From: Thamnidium elegans
Taxonomy: Eukaryota > Mucoromycota > Mucoromycetes > Mucorales > Mucoraceae
DNA: 64,000 nucleotides
Assembly (NCBI GenBank): GCA_025201345.1
Contig: JAIXMG010000014.1
Coordinates: forward strand, 682,001 to 746,000
Direction: 5' to 3'
The notes beneath the pieces are model-generated. The model did no database searches. It saw only the letters and a program-made list of their open reading frames with translations, and was not told the origin of the DNA. This document shows positions 10,133-21,639 of the stretch, piece by piece (within the stretch, counting starts at the first letter, position 1; every line of letters starts with the position of its first letter). Both the position numbers and the translations under genes were made by a program.

Positions 10133-10748
10133 TTAACGAGAGGTAGCGGCAGCCTTGGGGGCGAAACCTTTGGCACCTTGCTTGCTAACCTTAGCTTGAG
10201 AACCCTACAAATGATATGAATATCAGAAAAATTCAAGTAATTTTATTATAAACTTACAGTAGGAGCAGCAGCCTTCTTGGCAGCGGCAGCGGCCTTCTTG
10301 GCATCCTTACTCTTAGAGATGGCAGCTTGACGAGCGGCAGCACGAGCATCGGGCTTTTGGTTACGCTTTGCGCGAATAGCATCCCAAGAAGCACCGACAA
10401 CTGCACGTTCATGCTTGACAGTACGACGAGAACGCTTCTTTTGGAATTCTTCTTGCATACCCTTCTTATTCAAACGACGGTAGATGACTGTCCATTTGAT
10501 CTTACGAGGGTTCAAACGTTGAATGAAATAAGAACAGGCCTTACCACTGATGAAACGGAAATGCTAATAATAAAAAGTATGTATGAATATTCAGTTCGTT
10601 TTTTGTGGGTGTATATTGTTTTTTTTTCTGCTAATTGTCTACTCGAAACTTACTCTATAGAAAATATTAAAAATTAATGTTAGTTTCTATTTAATATAAC
10701 TAATTTCTTTCTCTCTCTCTTTCTGTACGTCTCTTTCTGTGCGCTTCT

Positions 10749-10784
<36 letters not shown>

Positions 10785-10932
10785 TGCTATCAATACGAAC
10801 GTAAGTCTTACCCTTGGAAGGATAGATCTTGTGGCCGGAGAAAGAACAAATCTCAAGCCTAAAAAAAAAGTTGATGATATTCTGTCAGTGATGCTTTTGG
10901 TCGGATGGATTTGTTATTGATCATTACTTCAT
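10133..10932 (-). CDS. RPL24: 60S ribosomal protein eL24
   Basis: This is a component of the large cytosolic ribosomal subunit. Coding exons on the minus strand are 10932-10928 (only ATGAA), 10858-10784, 10563-10258 and 10204-10133. The protein starts MKLEICSFSGHKIYPSKGKT, the zinc-ribbon-like start of the family, continues HFRFISGKACSYFIQRLNPR and KKRSRRTVKHERAVVGAS, and ends in an Ala/Lys-rich tail, KGFAPKAAATSR. The tiny first exon is typical of fungal ribosomal protein genes. One oddity: exon 2 ends in AG|GT and exon 3 follows TTAG|CATTTCCG, and this junction is one base short of keeping the frame between VRIDSR and HFRFI. A base missing in the assembly or an unusual splice site could explain it. 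Intron 2 carries a run of about 30 A residues on the coding strand. Confidence 0.93.
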
Positions 10933-11130
10933 CTTGAATATGGATGTATGGCGAAAGAGAAGGTATTTCACTGTACCAAACAGATTGGGTTGCCTTCAAC
11001 TGGGGTAATCCACACTACTAAAAAAATCCCTTCTTTGTGGCGGCCCGGAACACATTAGATCTCCGTAGATGGTTTTTTTTTTAAAAAAAAAAATCTTTAC
11101 CCCTACGTTTTTTTCTCTTAGTATATCACC

Positions 11131-11924
11131 ATGCAGTTCATTAGACAAGTTGTACCTAAACATAAGACATTTATAACTAGATATATATCTACTGCCACAA
11201 AGGAGGCCAGACCTCCTAAAATGCCTCGTTATACACCACAAAATCAGCAAATCTTGGATGAAACTATGATCCCAGGTCCTTACCTTCGATTCTTTAAAAC
11301 CAAGCGTGAAAAGAAGCGGCATGATAATGGCAAACTGGTAAAATCATAATTCGAGAACAACATTTTGAGTGTGTGTATGTGTGCTGACTTATTATATAGA
11401 TATCTCCTGATACAGGTGCTTTAGATTTATATACTTCTCCTGCTAGACCTATCAACTTCAACGAATTTGATTCAGCACCTACTATTGCACAAGAACGATT
11501 ATCTGAACGACTTAACCGAGCTATTTCTACCATGTACACAATGGAGACGCTACCCACTAAATGGGTTACATTAGATCATTTAACTATTCGAGGAGTCAAA
11601 GTATCTAGAAATTTAAGAAAATGTCGAGTTTTATATGAACCTACTTCCACAGTGAAAAGAGAAAGAGTGAGTATATTTAAATATATTTAAATGTATATAA
11701 AAATTTATAACAAAAAAAAAATGTAATAGGGAAATGTGCATCGTGCTTTACAGGATTATACACCATTGTTAAATACGTTGATTCGAACTCATGCTCTATT
11801 AAAACGACCTTTATCTATAAAGTTTATTCCAGATACACAAACGAAAGAATTGGACGATATATTTCATCGACTTGAAGCAGAAGAAAAGGATAGTTTATTA
11901 TTACCAGAAGAAAAATTAGAGTAA
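11131..11924 (+). CDS. Ribosome-binding factor A-like protein, probably mitochondrial
   Basis: Exons are 11131-11338, 11400-11666 and 11730-11924, giving about 222 residues in one frame. The N-terminus (MQFIRQVVPKHKTFITRYIS) is basic, hydroxylated and without acidic residues, as in mitochondrial presequences. The second and third exons read ERLSERLNRAISTMYTMETL, VTLDHLTIRGVKVSRNLRKC, RVLYEP, then LLNTLIRTHALLKRPLSIKF and PDTQTKELDDIF. This is the order of RbfA-type KH folds: an early helix, a beta strand with the substrate-facing VSxDLRxxRV motif, and a final LRxxLAxxLxLRxxPxLxFxxD block. RbfA helps small-subunit rRNA maturation; here that would act on the mitochondrial ribosome. The assignment is by pattern, not search. 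The stop overlaps the end of the convergent protease gene. Confidence 0.6.
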
Positions 11925-13312
11925 TACTTGTTTATAGGCCGGATCAGTTATACTATCATCTTGTACAGCATTAGCGAAACCTAATCGATTTTGACCCATA
12001 TCAAATACCTACACACATACATTTATTTATTTTTGCATAAATATATAATTATAATTTGTAAAAATTATTTACAAGTAAAAACTACTTACAGTATAAAAGT
12101 TTCTCATGAATACATCACCTAAAATCCAAGTATTTTCATGTTCCATTTCTTGATTAGATACGCCAGATAAGCAATTATTACTTGTTGAACTGATCGGAGT
12201 CAAGAACAATTTATCAGTTGGTATAGTTAAAGTAGTTTCACCCATTTGAATTAATAGTGGATCTAAAGTATTGACATTTTTACATGGAAAAGACCAAGTT
12301 CCATCACCGTTACTTGTAGCATCAGGGATTAAACTATGATATAATATAGAGTCTTGTTTGTTCATAATAATTAATGTAGAGCCACTGTCAATAATTGCTT
12401 TCCTATTAAGAAATTGCTTATCTTGAAATTCGAATTTATCTACTGACACCATCCAATAACTACTATCTATATTATCTACGTAACTTATTTCACCTTCAAA
12501 TCGACTTGTATCTACACCACCAAAATCTATTTCACCTGCATTATGTTGAGAATAAATACCAAAAATAGGTTTGTCTATCAAGTTTTGATCAATCATTGAT
12601 TGTAATGGTGGATCATGTTGTGAACTACTTAGTCCTGCAAGTCCAAGACCAAATATACCATGAAAAGGTGTACCAATAAAATCCCTTGATAATGTATAAG
12701 CGTCTGCGATTACTTGATTCTTGATTACAATTGCATCATTAGCTAATCGAACTGTATCTCTACCTAAATTACCTTGCATAGATCCAGTACCGTAATTTAC
12801 TTTAATTGTTTCCACTTCTTTTTCGTCATCATCATCGTCATCATCATCACCATCTTCATCACTATTTTCATTATCATTATCTTGTTCTTTATCTGAATTA
12901 TATGTAGCTGATTGATGATAATCAAACTTTTTATGACTAGAACAAATATCACTTTCACATTTAGATGAAACTACCCAGAGATCAGAACTACCTGTATCAA
13001 ATATAACATTAAATTTCTGAGGAGGAGTTCCTACGCTTATTTCACCATGGTAACCTAATAATAGCAATAATAAGTTATTCTGTCATTTCAATTATCTTTT
13101 TCTTTTTTTCTTTTTTTACCGCTGTTATGATTATATGATGTTTGCTTTTGCTTTGCTAAAAAGGAAACCAAAGGTTGTTGTTGCGTACTAATGTTACTCG
13201 TGTACTCTTTTTGTAATACAATTTTAAATTGACCTTTTGGAAAGATAGGTTGTGCTTGTCCAAATTGAATGAAAGATAAAGATAAAAGTATGGCGTTATA
13301 TATAAACAACAT
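11916..13312 (-). CDS. Secreted pepsin-type aspartic protease (A1 family)
   Basis: Exons are 13312-13120, 13054-12090 and 12008-11916, giving 416 residues. I chose the ATG at 13312 because it opens a signal peptide (MLFIYNAILLSLSFIQFGQA); an upstream in-frame ATG at 13378 would add 22 residues before it. A short propeptide leads into GYHGEISVGTPPQKF. The first catalytic motif is DTGSSDLWV (Asp about 84), the flap Tyr lies in NYGTGSMQG, and the second catalytic motif is IIDSGSTLI (Asp about 288). The C-terminus has WILGDVFMRNFYTVFDMGQN and GFA. An insertion with a run of eight Asp residues lies between the first catalytic Asp and the flap, which is unusual. It likely acts outside the cell or in the vacuole. 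Its last codons overlap the neighbouring RbfA-like frame on the other strand. Confidence 0.92.
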
Positions 13313-14016
13313 CGTAAAAGTGGTACAAAATCTTTTATTAAACTTAAAATATAAAGTGTAACTTTTTATATAATGCAAGCCAAAAAAAAAAAAAACAACA
13401 ACAATTGTATTTGTTAATTGAACGAGTTGGTTTTAAAATGATTTATTTATTTATTTTATTGATAAATCCGAGGCTCATTACATTTATACACTATCTATTT
13501 GTTAATGGTAGGGTTTGTTACTGCATCATAATAAATAGAATTTGCAATTCTTTGGGTAAGACGATAGAAAGTTGTTAGTTTCCTGCTAAGCATCTTCAAA
13601 GTATTGCCTTTTTTGCCATCTAGGAATTAAGTCTTTTTAAGATAGCGTATTTTATAAAACTGACAATAATAATTTTAAAATGTTAGTTTTCTTTAAACTT
13701 TAATTGATGGCCTTTAAACTAATACAAACGTAATAGATAATCTTCTTATATTGATGGTTCTTTTATGCGTGAGTGGCTTCTTGTAGTACCTCCGTATCAA
13801 ATGGCTACTTTCTACAGGTTGACTTTTTCTACAGCTATGCTTCTGCTGCTGAAGCTTGGGTTCTCATTCTTCAAAGAATCTACATAAAAGGTGTATATGT
13901 TACACCATCAAGAATCTTCATCATTTGTCCCGTCGGCACTTAAATATACCTTTTTTGTTGTTCAAATTCTCAGTTTCCATTTCTTTTTCTTTCTTTTAAA
14001 TAATAATAATAGTAAT
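13313..14016. other. Divergent promoter region between protease and Rvs167-type gene
   Basis: The two genes are transcribed away from each other from this 700-bp stretch. It holds poly-A/T tracts and pyrimidine-rich sequence just before the start at 14017. No specific binding site is claimed. Confidence 0.5.
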
Positions 14017-15720
14017 ATGAGCTGGAAGGTAAAAGCACCACTTAAAAAAAAAAAAAAAAAAAAAAAAAAATACTATATATTTATATACTAAAGTTAGTCG
14101 TATTGGTTAGGGTTTGCAAAAAGCAATGAGCCGTTTGCCTCATCAAATAATGTCTAAAAAGACAGATGGTAAAAAAAAAAAAAAAAAATCCGGAAAATAA
14201 ATAACATATGTTTATACCATTCTAGTTACAAAGGACACAGATTTTATGCAATTGGAAACTCGATTTAACGAAAGTACAAAGGTAGCGGCTCAGTTAAAAG
14301 CAGAAGGTCAATGCTTTCGTGATGGTGTTTCTGGTAAATATATTATATTATATATATATATTGTATAAATCATATTTACCATATTATACAGCATTATTAT
14401 CCCATCAATCTGAAATGGCTAGCTACCTATCTGTTATTTATAGTACTCAAATTGGAGTAGAAACAGAGGAAGGCGGAGTTCAACGTCGAGTGCAACCTAC
14501 AGAAGTTACTGCTGTACAAGCTGCCAATGATGCCGAAGCAGCTATGGCTTACTGTCGTGATGAAATTTTACCTGAATTAGTGAGTAATATATGTATACTT
14601 ATAAGATCAGATAATTAATCTATATTTTATGCAAAAATAGGATTCAATCGATCATTATGTAATTCGACCAGCACTAGAATTACAAGAAATTGCGAAAATG
14701 ATTCAAAAGACAATTGTTAAACGTAACCATAAATTGATCGATTATGATCGTTACCGTGTTAGTCTCAATAAATTAACAACTAAAGCAGAACGTACACTAA
14801 ATGAAGAAAAGTCGATATTTAAAATAAAAAGTCAATTAGATACTGCAACTCAAGATTATGAATATTTGAATAATGCATTGAAGTCTCAATTACCTGTATT
14901 CTTTCGTTTACAATTTGATTTTATTCAACCCATTTTCGAACACATGTACCATTTGCAGTGTAAAATATTCGGTATGATTTACGCTCGCTGTTATGAATTA
15001 TTAACTGCAAATGATGGTTATTTTGTCACTCATGAGATGGCTATTGAAGCTGGATTTCAGTGGAGGTTACAGCAATTTGATGCTAAATCCGAAATTGAAA
15101 ATATGGATTTACTTAAATCTGGAGGAAAAGCTTGGTTGAGTGGTAAAATAATAATTTATTCTTTATGTGTGATATACTTATATTTTTATAAAAAAAAAGT
15201 TTCGGGAGGTGCTACTAGTTCCAAATTAACATTGCAAGAAAGAGCTGCATTAAAACATGCAGACCAATCTCAACTTATGTCTACTGGATATCACTCTCAA
15301 AAACCTCAGCAGTATCAACAGCCTCAACAGACTTATGAAGCCTACCAACAACCTCAACAACAACCTCAACAACAACCTCAACAACCTCAACAACAACAAC
15401 ACGTATACCACTCTCAGCAACATCTACCCATGTATGAAGAAAAATCATCTTATAATCAAACAAGTTATGGACAACAACCATCTCCCATTGGTGGTGGTTT
15501 AGTTTCACCTAATAAACCTGCTGCACCGACTCCTCCATCAAGAATTAGATATGTCCTGGCACTTTATGATTATGATGCTCAGGCAGAGGGTGATTTATCA
15601 TTCAAAAAGGATGACAAAATTGAATTAGTCAACAGAACTGAAGATGTAAATGATTGGTGGACTGGAAAGTTGAGAGGTTTTGTTGGTGTCTTTCCAGGAA
15701 ATTATGTCTCTACTGTTTAA
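14017..15720 (+). CDS. RVS167: BAR-SH3 protein, Rvs167/Hob1/amphiphysin type
   Basis: Exons are 14017-14028, 14111-14168, 14226-14333, 14392-14579, 14641-15142 and 15200-15720, giving 462 residues. Residues 1 to about 250 form a BAR domain: MSWKGLQKAMSRLPHQIMSK, KDTDFMQLETRF, the central helix DSIDHYVIRPALELQEIAKM, KRNHKLIDYDRYR and LPVFFRLQFDFIQPIF. A linker of about 110 residues is rich in Gln and Pro with repeated PQQ units. The C-terminus (about 398-462) is an SH3 domain: VLALYDYDAQAEGDLSFKK, NDWWTGKL, GVFPGNYV. Proteins of this type bend membranes during endocytic vesicle scission and link to actin through the SH3 domain. Introns 1 and 2 hold A runs of about 29 and 18. Confidence 0.93.
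14042..14070. repeat. Poly-A tract in intron 1 of the BAR-SH3 gene
   Basis: About 26-29 consecutive A residues lie shortly after the 5' splice site of the first intron. Confidence 0.8.
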
Positions 15721-16340
15721 AATAATAAATTTTATTTTTTTATATACAGGTATATTACAGTGATTCCACTACCAATTTAAAATAATTAGGACCAGTCCTT
15801 AGTTTAAGTATACCATAATATAACCCAACTTCAGTAGCAGAAGCATAACAGTGGAAGAAAGTCAACCAGTAGAAAGTAACTATTTAATACGGAAGTACCA
15901 CCAAGAAGCCATCCACACATAAATAACCATCAGTATAAGAAGATAAGCCATTGTAACTACGATCTACTACGTACGTATTAATGTAAAGATCAACAGTTAA
16001 AACATAATACATTACATATTCTTACCATGTACAATTATAAATAATAATGCATAAAGAAAAAAGAAAAGAGGTAACATTTTTTTTTTCAGTTTATTTATAT
16101 TGAAATTATTGTTGTCAGTTTCATTGTATCGGAAGCAGAAAATGCTTAGCAGGAATATCGTATGCGGTATCTAGTTTTTCCCTGACTTTTTAACATTATC
16201 TACGATAAAAATGAAACCCTTTGAGATTCTCGTACTTATTCATAATATTTATAAGCAATTTTATTTTGTAAGAGTCTGCGAATTTAAGTTCGAATTTCAA
16301 TTTTTTTTCACTAAATCCTTAAATTGGCAGTGGAACGATT
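15721..16340. other. Convergent intergenic region
   Basis: The stretch lies between the ends of the BAR-SH3 gene and the EAPP-like gene. I see AT-rich sequence only. Confidence 0.5.
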
Positions 16341-17068
16341 CTATCTTCCAGTTGCTACCACGTTGAAAAAATGGTAGATTTCATCATCATCTAACATAGC
16401 AACTTGAATACCGCAGGTCTCACATGTTACTTTAAAATAGGATTCGTCTTTTTCACCAGGTATTTTGTATTTTTCACCAGGCACTGTGTGACAGTTACGT
16501 ACAAACATAGCTCTAAATTGATTTGCATATTTCTCATGTCTAAAAAAAAAGCTGCTTAAAAAAACATCTTTTTTTTTTTACATCTAAACAAATTTTTTAC
16601 CTTTGGCAACTATAACATAATGTAGTAAAACACATGGGACAAGTTAAAATGGCATCTGTTTTATCGTCTAGTGGTATATCTTTTGTTCTAGAGGAATCAT
16701 CTATTTCAAAAAAAAACAAGATCAATTCATCAAAAAAAAAAAAAAAAAAAAAAATACTTGATTCACACTTACTATCGATTTGTTTAGAAACCCATTCCTC
16801 ATCTTTATCATCTAATTCAGGATCGTATAGCAGTTCATCGTTACTGATAACCTTCTTTTTCGGTTTACTAACTAGAAATTGCAAAAATGTTAAAACCCTT
16901 TTAAAAAATTCGTTTTTTATTCTTACTTTGTGTTTTTTTTTGTTGGCCCATTAAACCAATGCCTCCTGCATTCTCTTCCTCAGAGTCTTGATCTGAATCA
17001 AAATAGACTTCATCGTACCACTCTTGGTTGTTTTCTGTCGTTTTATTGTCTGGTGTCTCGGTTTCCAT
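16341..17068 (-). CDS. EAPP: E2F-associated phosphoprotein (EAPP) homologue
   Basis: Exons are 17068-16927, 16871-16773, 16700-16601 and 16539-16341, giving 179 residues. The N-terminus is acidic (WYDEVYFDSDQDSEEENAGG). The diagnostic block is LYDPELDDKDEEWVSKQID, followed by DAILTCPMCFTTLCYSCQRH with a CxxC pair and a second Cys pair, AMFVRNCHTV, a VTCETCG pair, and EIYHFFNVVATGR at the end. This order matches the animal EAPP family, a nuclear zinc-binding protein linked to E2F and to transcription control; its role in fungi is not established. It is shorter than human EAPP because the stretch between the two Cys-pair blocks is reduced. Intron 2 carries a T run of about 20 on the coding strand. 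Confidence 0.88.
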
Positions 17069-17154
17069 TTTTTTTTTTAAAGGAAAAACAGAATACTTGT
17101 AAAATGTAACTTTGATCCAATTTTTTTGACTGTTTATTTGAGTTTTAAAAACGA

Positions 17155-17406
17155 TGGTTCTTCAACATTGCATTCAACCCTTTTATTAAATCAATACATC
17201 AAAAAGAAAATTTTAAAAGATTTAATCTTCAACAAGAAGCCCCTCCTTCACTCCACCTAAATCATCATATACTACCAGATCCAATCAAAATATTGGCTTA
17301 TGCAGATGATACTTTGGTTTTTTTTAAAGAATCCAAACGATTTTATTCTACTTCAAGAAGCAGTACAGTAGTAAAGAATTATCTTCAGGACATTTACGGA
17401 CTATGA
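17155..17406 (+). pseudogene. LINE (non-LTR retrotransposon) reverse transcriptase fragment
   Basis: One open frame of about 80 codons runs through WFFNIAFNPFIKSIHQK, then LPDPIKILAYADDTLVFFK, to a TGA at 17404-17406. The YADD motif is the catalytic centre of reverse transcriptase, and the FN-x-x-F-x-P-F block before it fits non-LTR elements, which follow this motif order. Nothing of the rest of the element is recognisable nearby. It lies between the EAPP start and the end of the GDP-mannose pyrophosphorylase gene. Confidence 0.65.
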
Positions 17407-17585
17407 TATACTATAGATCAAAGTAATTTAATTGCAACAAAGGTACATTTTTTTTAATAATTATGATTTAAACGGAGGAAATAAAATATGTACTTTAAAA
17501 AAAAAATAACTTTGATAAATACCAATTTGATATAAATAAGTGTGTAGTTCGTATAATATATGATGAAGGGATGGAGGATACTTAT

Positions 17586-18854
17586 TTACATAATAATTTG
17601 TGGTTTAGTGATATTAGTAGAAATACCCTTATGAGGTAAAATAGACCCACCGTTAACATAAACTTCATCATTGACTGTAACATCGTCACCAAGTACAGAG
17701 CAACCTTCAATACGAGACCAACGACCAATAGTAGAATTCCAACCGATAATACTAGAGTTTACCCAAGCGAAATCATTGATTTTGACACTTTCTAAAATAA
17801 CGCAACGTTGAAGACGAACACCATCACCTATAATTACGTTGGGTCCCACAGTAACGTTGGGTCCAATACGACAATCTTTACCAATCTTAGCAGAAGGGTG
17901 AATCATAACATTTCCTTTGTGTACATACTCTAATGTTGGGTCAACTAAAGCTTCTGGTTTCTTCTTTGCTAAATGAGTCAAGTAAAGACAAGTACCGGCC
18001 AGGAAATCTTTAGGTTGACCAATATCCATCCAGAACCCTTCCAGGTCGAAAGTATGTAATTGGCCTGCCTGAGCAATGAAAGGGAAAACTTCCTTTTCAA
18101 TAGAAGTAGGCTTAAGCTAAAAGAGAAATAGCAATATATAAGTAACTGTATTTTTCAAATAAATGTTTCTTTTTACCTCAATGCGGTCCAGAACGGAGGG
18201 ACTCAAAATATACATACCAGCATTAATCTTGTTAGAAATAAATTCCTTTGGCTTTTCAACAAATCTTTCAATTTTGGTGCAACCAGGTCTGTTTACTACT
18301 ACACCATACTTTGAAGGATCGTCTACTTTAGTAACAGCAATGGTACCTTCACCACCATGAGATAAATGAAAGTCTATTAATTGTTCAAAAGGAAAATCGC
18401 AAATAACATCACTGTTTAAAACAAAGAAGGGTGAATCATCCTTTGCTAATATATCGCGAGCTAAAGCTAATGGACCTGCTGTACCCAAAGGTTCAGTTTC
18501 AACGGAAAATGTAATATTTACATTATAAATTGCTTCGTACTCTTTCAAAGCAGCTACCATGATTTCAGGTCGATAGTTAACAGCCAAAACAATATCTGTT
18601 ACACCAGCCTAATCAGAGAGTTTTAAATATTTGATGTCATTTTTTTAGTCTATTTTTATTTTACCTTGGCTAAGCTCTCAATTTGATGAAGAATCATAGG
18701 TCTATTAGCGAACTCAACAAGAGGTTTAGGAAGAGTAAGAGTAAGTGGTCTAAGACGGGTTCCAAAACCTATATATATAAAGCAATTAATATATATTGAA
18801 CTGGTACCATTAGTTTTTTTTTTCCTTACCTCCAACAAGAATAAGAGCTTTCAT
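17586..18854 (-). CDS. PSA1: Mannose-1-phosphate guanylyltransferase (GDP-mannose pyrophosphorylase)
   Basis: Exons are 18854-18830, 18768-18665, 18608-18177 and 18116-17586, giving 363 residues, the usual length of this enzyme. It makes GDP-mannose from GTP and mannose 1-phosphate, the donor for protein glycosylation, GPI anchors and mannose-containing wall polymers. Residues 1-25 hold the nucleotide-binding signature [20 protein letters not shown]. Further landmarks are [50 protein letters not shown] and a C-terminal left-handed beta-helix of hexapeptide repeats ([20 protein letters not shown] onward). It ends [10 protein letters not shown], close to the conserved fungal C-terminus. The protein is cytosolic. 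Confidence 0.96.
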
Positions 18855-19442
18855 TTGTAATATAAATAAAATGGAAAAGATGCAAAGAAATAAAAAAAAG
18901 GCATTTTGGAGCTATTTATATATAACTAGGGCTGAGTATTAATGGCGTAGATCCTTTAAAAAAAATAATAGAAACGTGGCCAATATGATGGGAACGATAT
19001 GTGGTATGTCTAAAGAACAACAACTAAACTTCGGTTAAAATATAAATATATCAAAGGAATGAATAAGGCGGCGTTTTGGTTTGTTTATAATAAACATTCC
19101 CTGCTAGCTGTTGTCCATTCCCGATTATTGCTTTTATAAAATTTAAAGTTGTGACGCCATGTAATGGGTTACAAACGCTAAGAAATATGTTGAGAGATAC
19201 ACTAGTAACAAATATTTAATTAGTATCACCCCTTTCGAGAATTTACTGTTTAAAAAAAAAAAAATTCTTTATTTTTCTTCTTTTTTTTTTTGTATAAAAT
19301 TATAACGATAGTTTATTGTTATTAGAATAAATGTATATTTTATAAGTAAAAAGGCGTTTTAAATATAAAAAAAAAAGAGTAATGAAGTATGGATTGTGTA
19401 CAAATACTATGTATCTATTTATTATGTATGTTTTTTTAATGC
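18855..19442. other. Upstream region of GDP-mannose pyrophosphorylase
   Basis: This 590-bp stretch holds the promoter of the pyrophosphorylase gene and the 3' flank of the next minus-strand gene. Only AT-rich sequence and A/T runs are visible. Confidence 0.45.
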
Positions 19443-20500
19443 TTAATTTAGAATTGAGATAATCATAACAGCAGATGTAAAAATGGCTACTCCAACAGCC
19501 GTTAACAAAGGCAAAAATGATTCACGGAAAGAAGATCCTCCACCTAAATAGCAAGTAGGACAAAACATGGCTAACAAACGAGGTAAAAGTTAATATATAA
19601 AAAGACATCTATTATGTAATACATTTTACTTACAATCTGTTCGACCTACATAAGCTTCAGTAGAATACATGGCAACAACTAATCTTGAATCAGGCATTAA
19701 CCAACCAGGACTAGGAAAAGCCTTTGGGCCTCTTTGATCATAAACCCATACTGTATAGTATCCTACCATTAAAGGAGAGCCAGGTTGAAGATGAGCTAAA
19801 TCCCAATTAGCAGAAGTAGCTGTACCAGGTACAACTGTAGCAGTGAATGTTTGTTTTTGTGGGTTAGCTAAAGCCACTGTTAAATTAGCAGGTTGAACTT
19901 TTAATACGTTTGGATCAACGGTCCACTCGAAAGTAATATTAGATACACCAATCTTGTAAAGTGGTGGAAATGTTTGATTTGGAATTGGTTTTTTCCAAGT
20001 TAAATAAGCAGGTGGAATATCATTCGAGAAGGACGCATAAGTTGGTTTACCAATAAATGGATTGGCATTGTTGGGAGGAACTGATTGTGTTGCATTAGCA
20101 TGTGTGCCGTTTCCAGGTGGTGAGACAGCAGTATTTATTGGTCCGTTTCCACCTCCTGGTTGCTGTTGTTGTGGAGGCATGCTATTGCCAACTGGTGGTC
20201 CACCAGCATTTGTTTGTGCAGTTACTACTGCTGTAGCTGTAGGAGTTGGTTGTTGTTGTTGTTGTGGTGGTGGTGGTGGTTGATTATTATTATTATTATT
20301 GTTATTATCGGATGGTTGTGGTAAAGGTGGATCTGCACTACCTATAAATTCATTCATTAGCCTTGATAGTAACTTTTTTAATGTTTAAATATATATATAT
20401 ATATACCTGTTTCCTCTGCACGTTTTATATATTGGTCATTTGCATGGACTTGTAAAACAACACAAAGTAAGAAAAAAAAATAAACTATATAAATGCGCAT
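19443..20500 (-). CDS. Secreted, membrane-anchored Pro/Asn/Gln-rich protein (possible DUF7137 type)
   Basis: Exons are 20500-20407, 20341-19634 and 19570-19443, giving 309 residues. The start MRIYIVYFFFLLCVVLQVHA is a signal peptide. A low-complexity part of about 100 residues has runs of Asn, Pro and Gln. From about residue 140 comes an ordered domain: PTYASFSNDIPPAYLTWKKP, YKIGVSNITFEWTVDP, LKVQPANLTVALANP, YTVWVYDQRGPKAF and a small Cys motif (FCPTCYLGG). The last 25 residues (FLPLLTAVGVAIFTSAVMII) are a membrane segment or GPI signal. The domain resembles a fungal family I recall as DUF7137, unconfirmed. It is most likely a surface or wall protein of unknown function, with several N-x-T/S sites. 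Confidence 0.7.
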
Positions 20501-20750
20501 TTCGTATAACAGAAAAGGAAAGAAAGAGAGAGAGAGAAGAACAGAGGCGATTTTGTATATACTTGTTCCCTATTTATCAGTCTCCCCTATAATGTTTATA
20601 TATAAGGGGGAATTCAAAAAGAAGAAGGGGAATACAGTATAAGGGATGCATGATTAATACGAGGGGGGGAAAGAGGCCTAAAAATAATATTTATTGAATA
20701 TACGAATACCAACCAAGGAGATAAAAACCAGCAAAGGAGCTATATATATA
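20501..20750. other. Promoter region of the secreted Pro/Asn-rich gene
   Basis: A GA-rich tract (AAAGAGAGAGAGAGAAG near 20521) lies just upstream of the start, with TATATAAG-like sequence at about 20598. The function of both is inferred from position only. Confidence 0.3.
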
Positions 20751-21604
20751 TCAAGTTGTTCGATATTCTTTAATAGAAATAAACTGAATATCATGATTTT
20801 GTGAGAGTCCACCTGTACTTGCAGTAAACCCAATCCATGCTTGTTTTAATTCACTGCAAAAATACTTTTTAAAGTTTTGATTTCGTACAGTTAGTACTTT
20901 AATGTATACTTTGTCGTTGTATTCTCCTAATCCGATTTCAATATCGCCACTATCTAATAATCTGATTTTAGATTTCATCCATTTACCATTTTGAAGTGAA
21001 GGAATATATGACGTATGGCCTAAAGAGGCATCATGATGAGCTGAATTCACAAATGGAACAGGTCTTGCTTGAACACTAATATGATTCCCTGAAGGATCAG
21101 CGCATCTATCAGCACTAAATAGATATATTAGATTTATACATATATAAACAAACAATATTATTTACCTTTGATATGTATCAAATTCAACCGCAAAACTGTA
21201 ATATGCTTGTTTAAATAAAATATATTATATTTTTTTCTTTTTTCTTTACCTGTTTTTAATACCTCCATATCCTAATTGACATCCACCCTCTCCCAACGCA
21301 TTTTCACCTTGGGCTTGGATTATAAAAGCAAATCCATCTGCTCCATTTTTTTCTGGAAGCCCATTACCATCTGTAATACGGAAAGCAAACTCTACTTCAA
21401 TTCCTTTTAAACTATCATTTAATTGAATTGTCTGTCTATTATAAACTGCTCCTATTTGATCAGGAATAGACTTTGTAATCCGTATGATAGGCAAAGATGA
21501 TTGACTATTATCTTGTTGCAAACTTGCTGAACCCAATAAAATCAACTTTTCTATGGAGTTTTGTGTAGAAAGTGGATATAATTCTACATGTACACAGATT
21601 TATA

Positions 21605-21639
<35 letters not shown>

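Noticed and set aside
13120..13378. Upstream ATG at 13378 as start of the aspartic protease
   Set aside because: It would place 22 basic and aromatic residues before a good signal peptide; the ATG at 13312 fits secretion better.
15257..15508. Overlapping frames in both strands of the BAR-SH3 linker
   Set aside because: They come from the CAA/CAG-rich linker read in other frames; the linker frame joins BAR and SH3.
20062..20283. Gly/Cys-rich plus-strand frame
   Set aside because: It is antisense to the Pro/Gln-rich part of the secreted protein gene.
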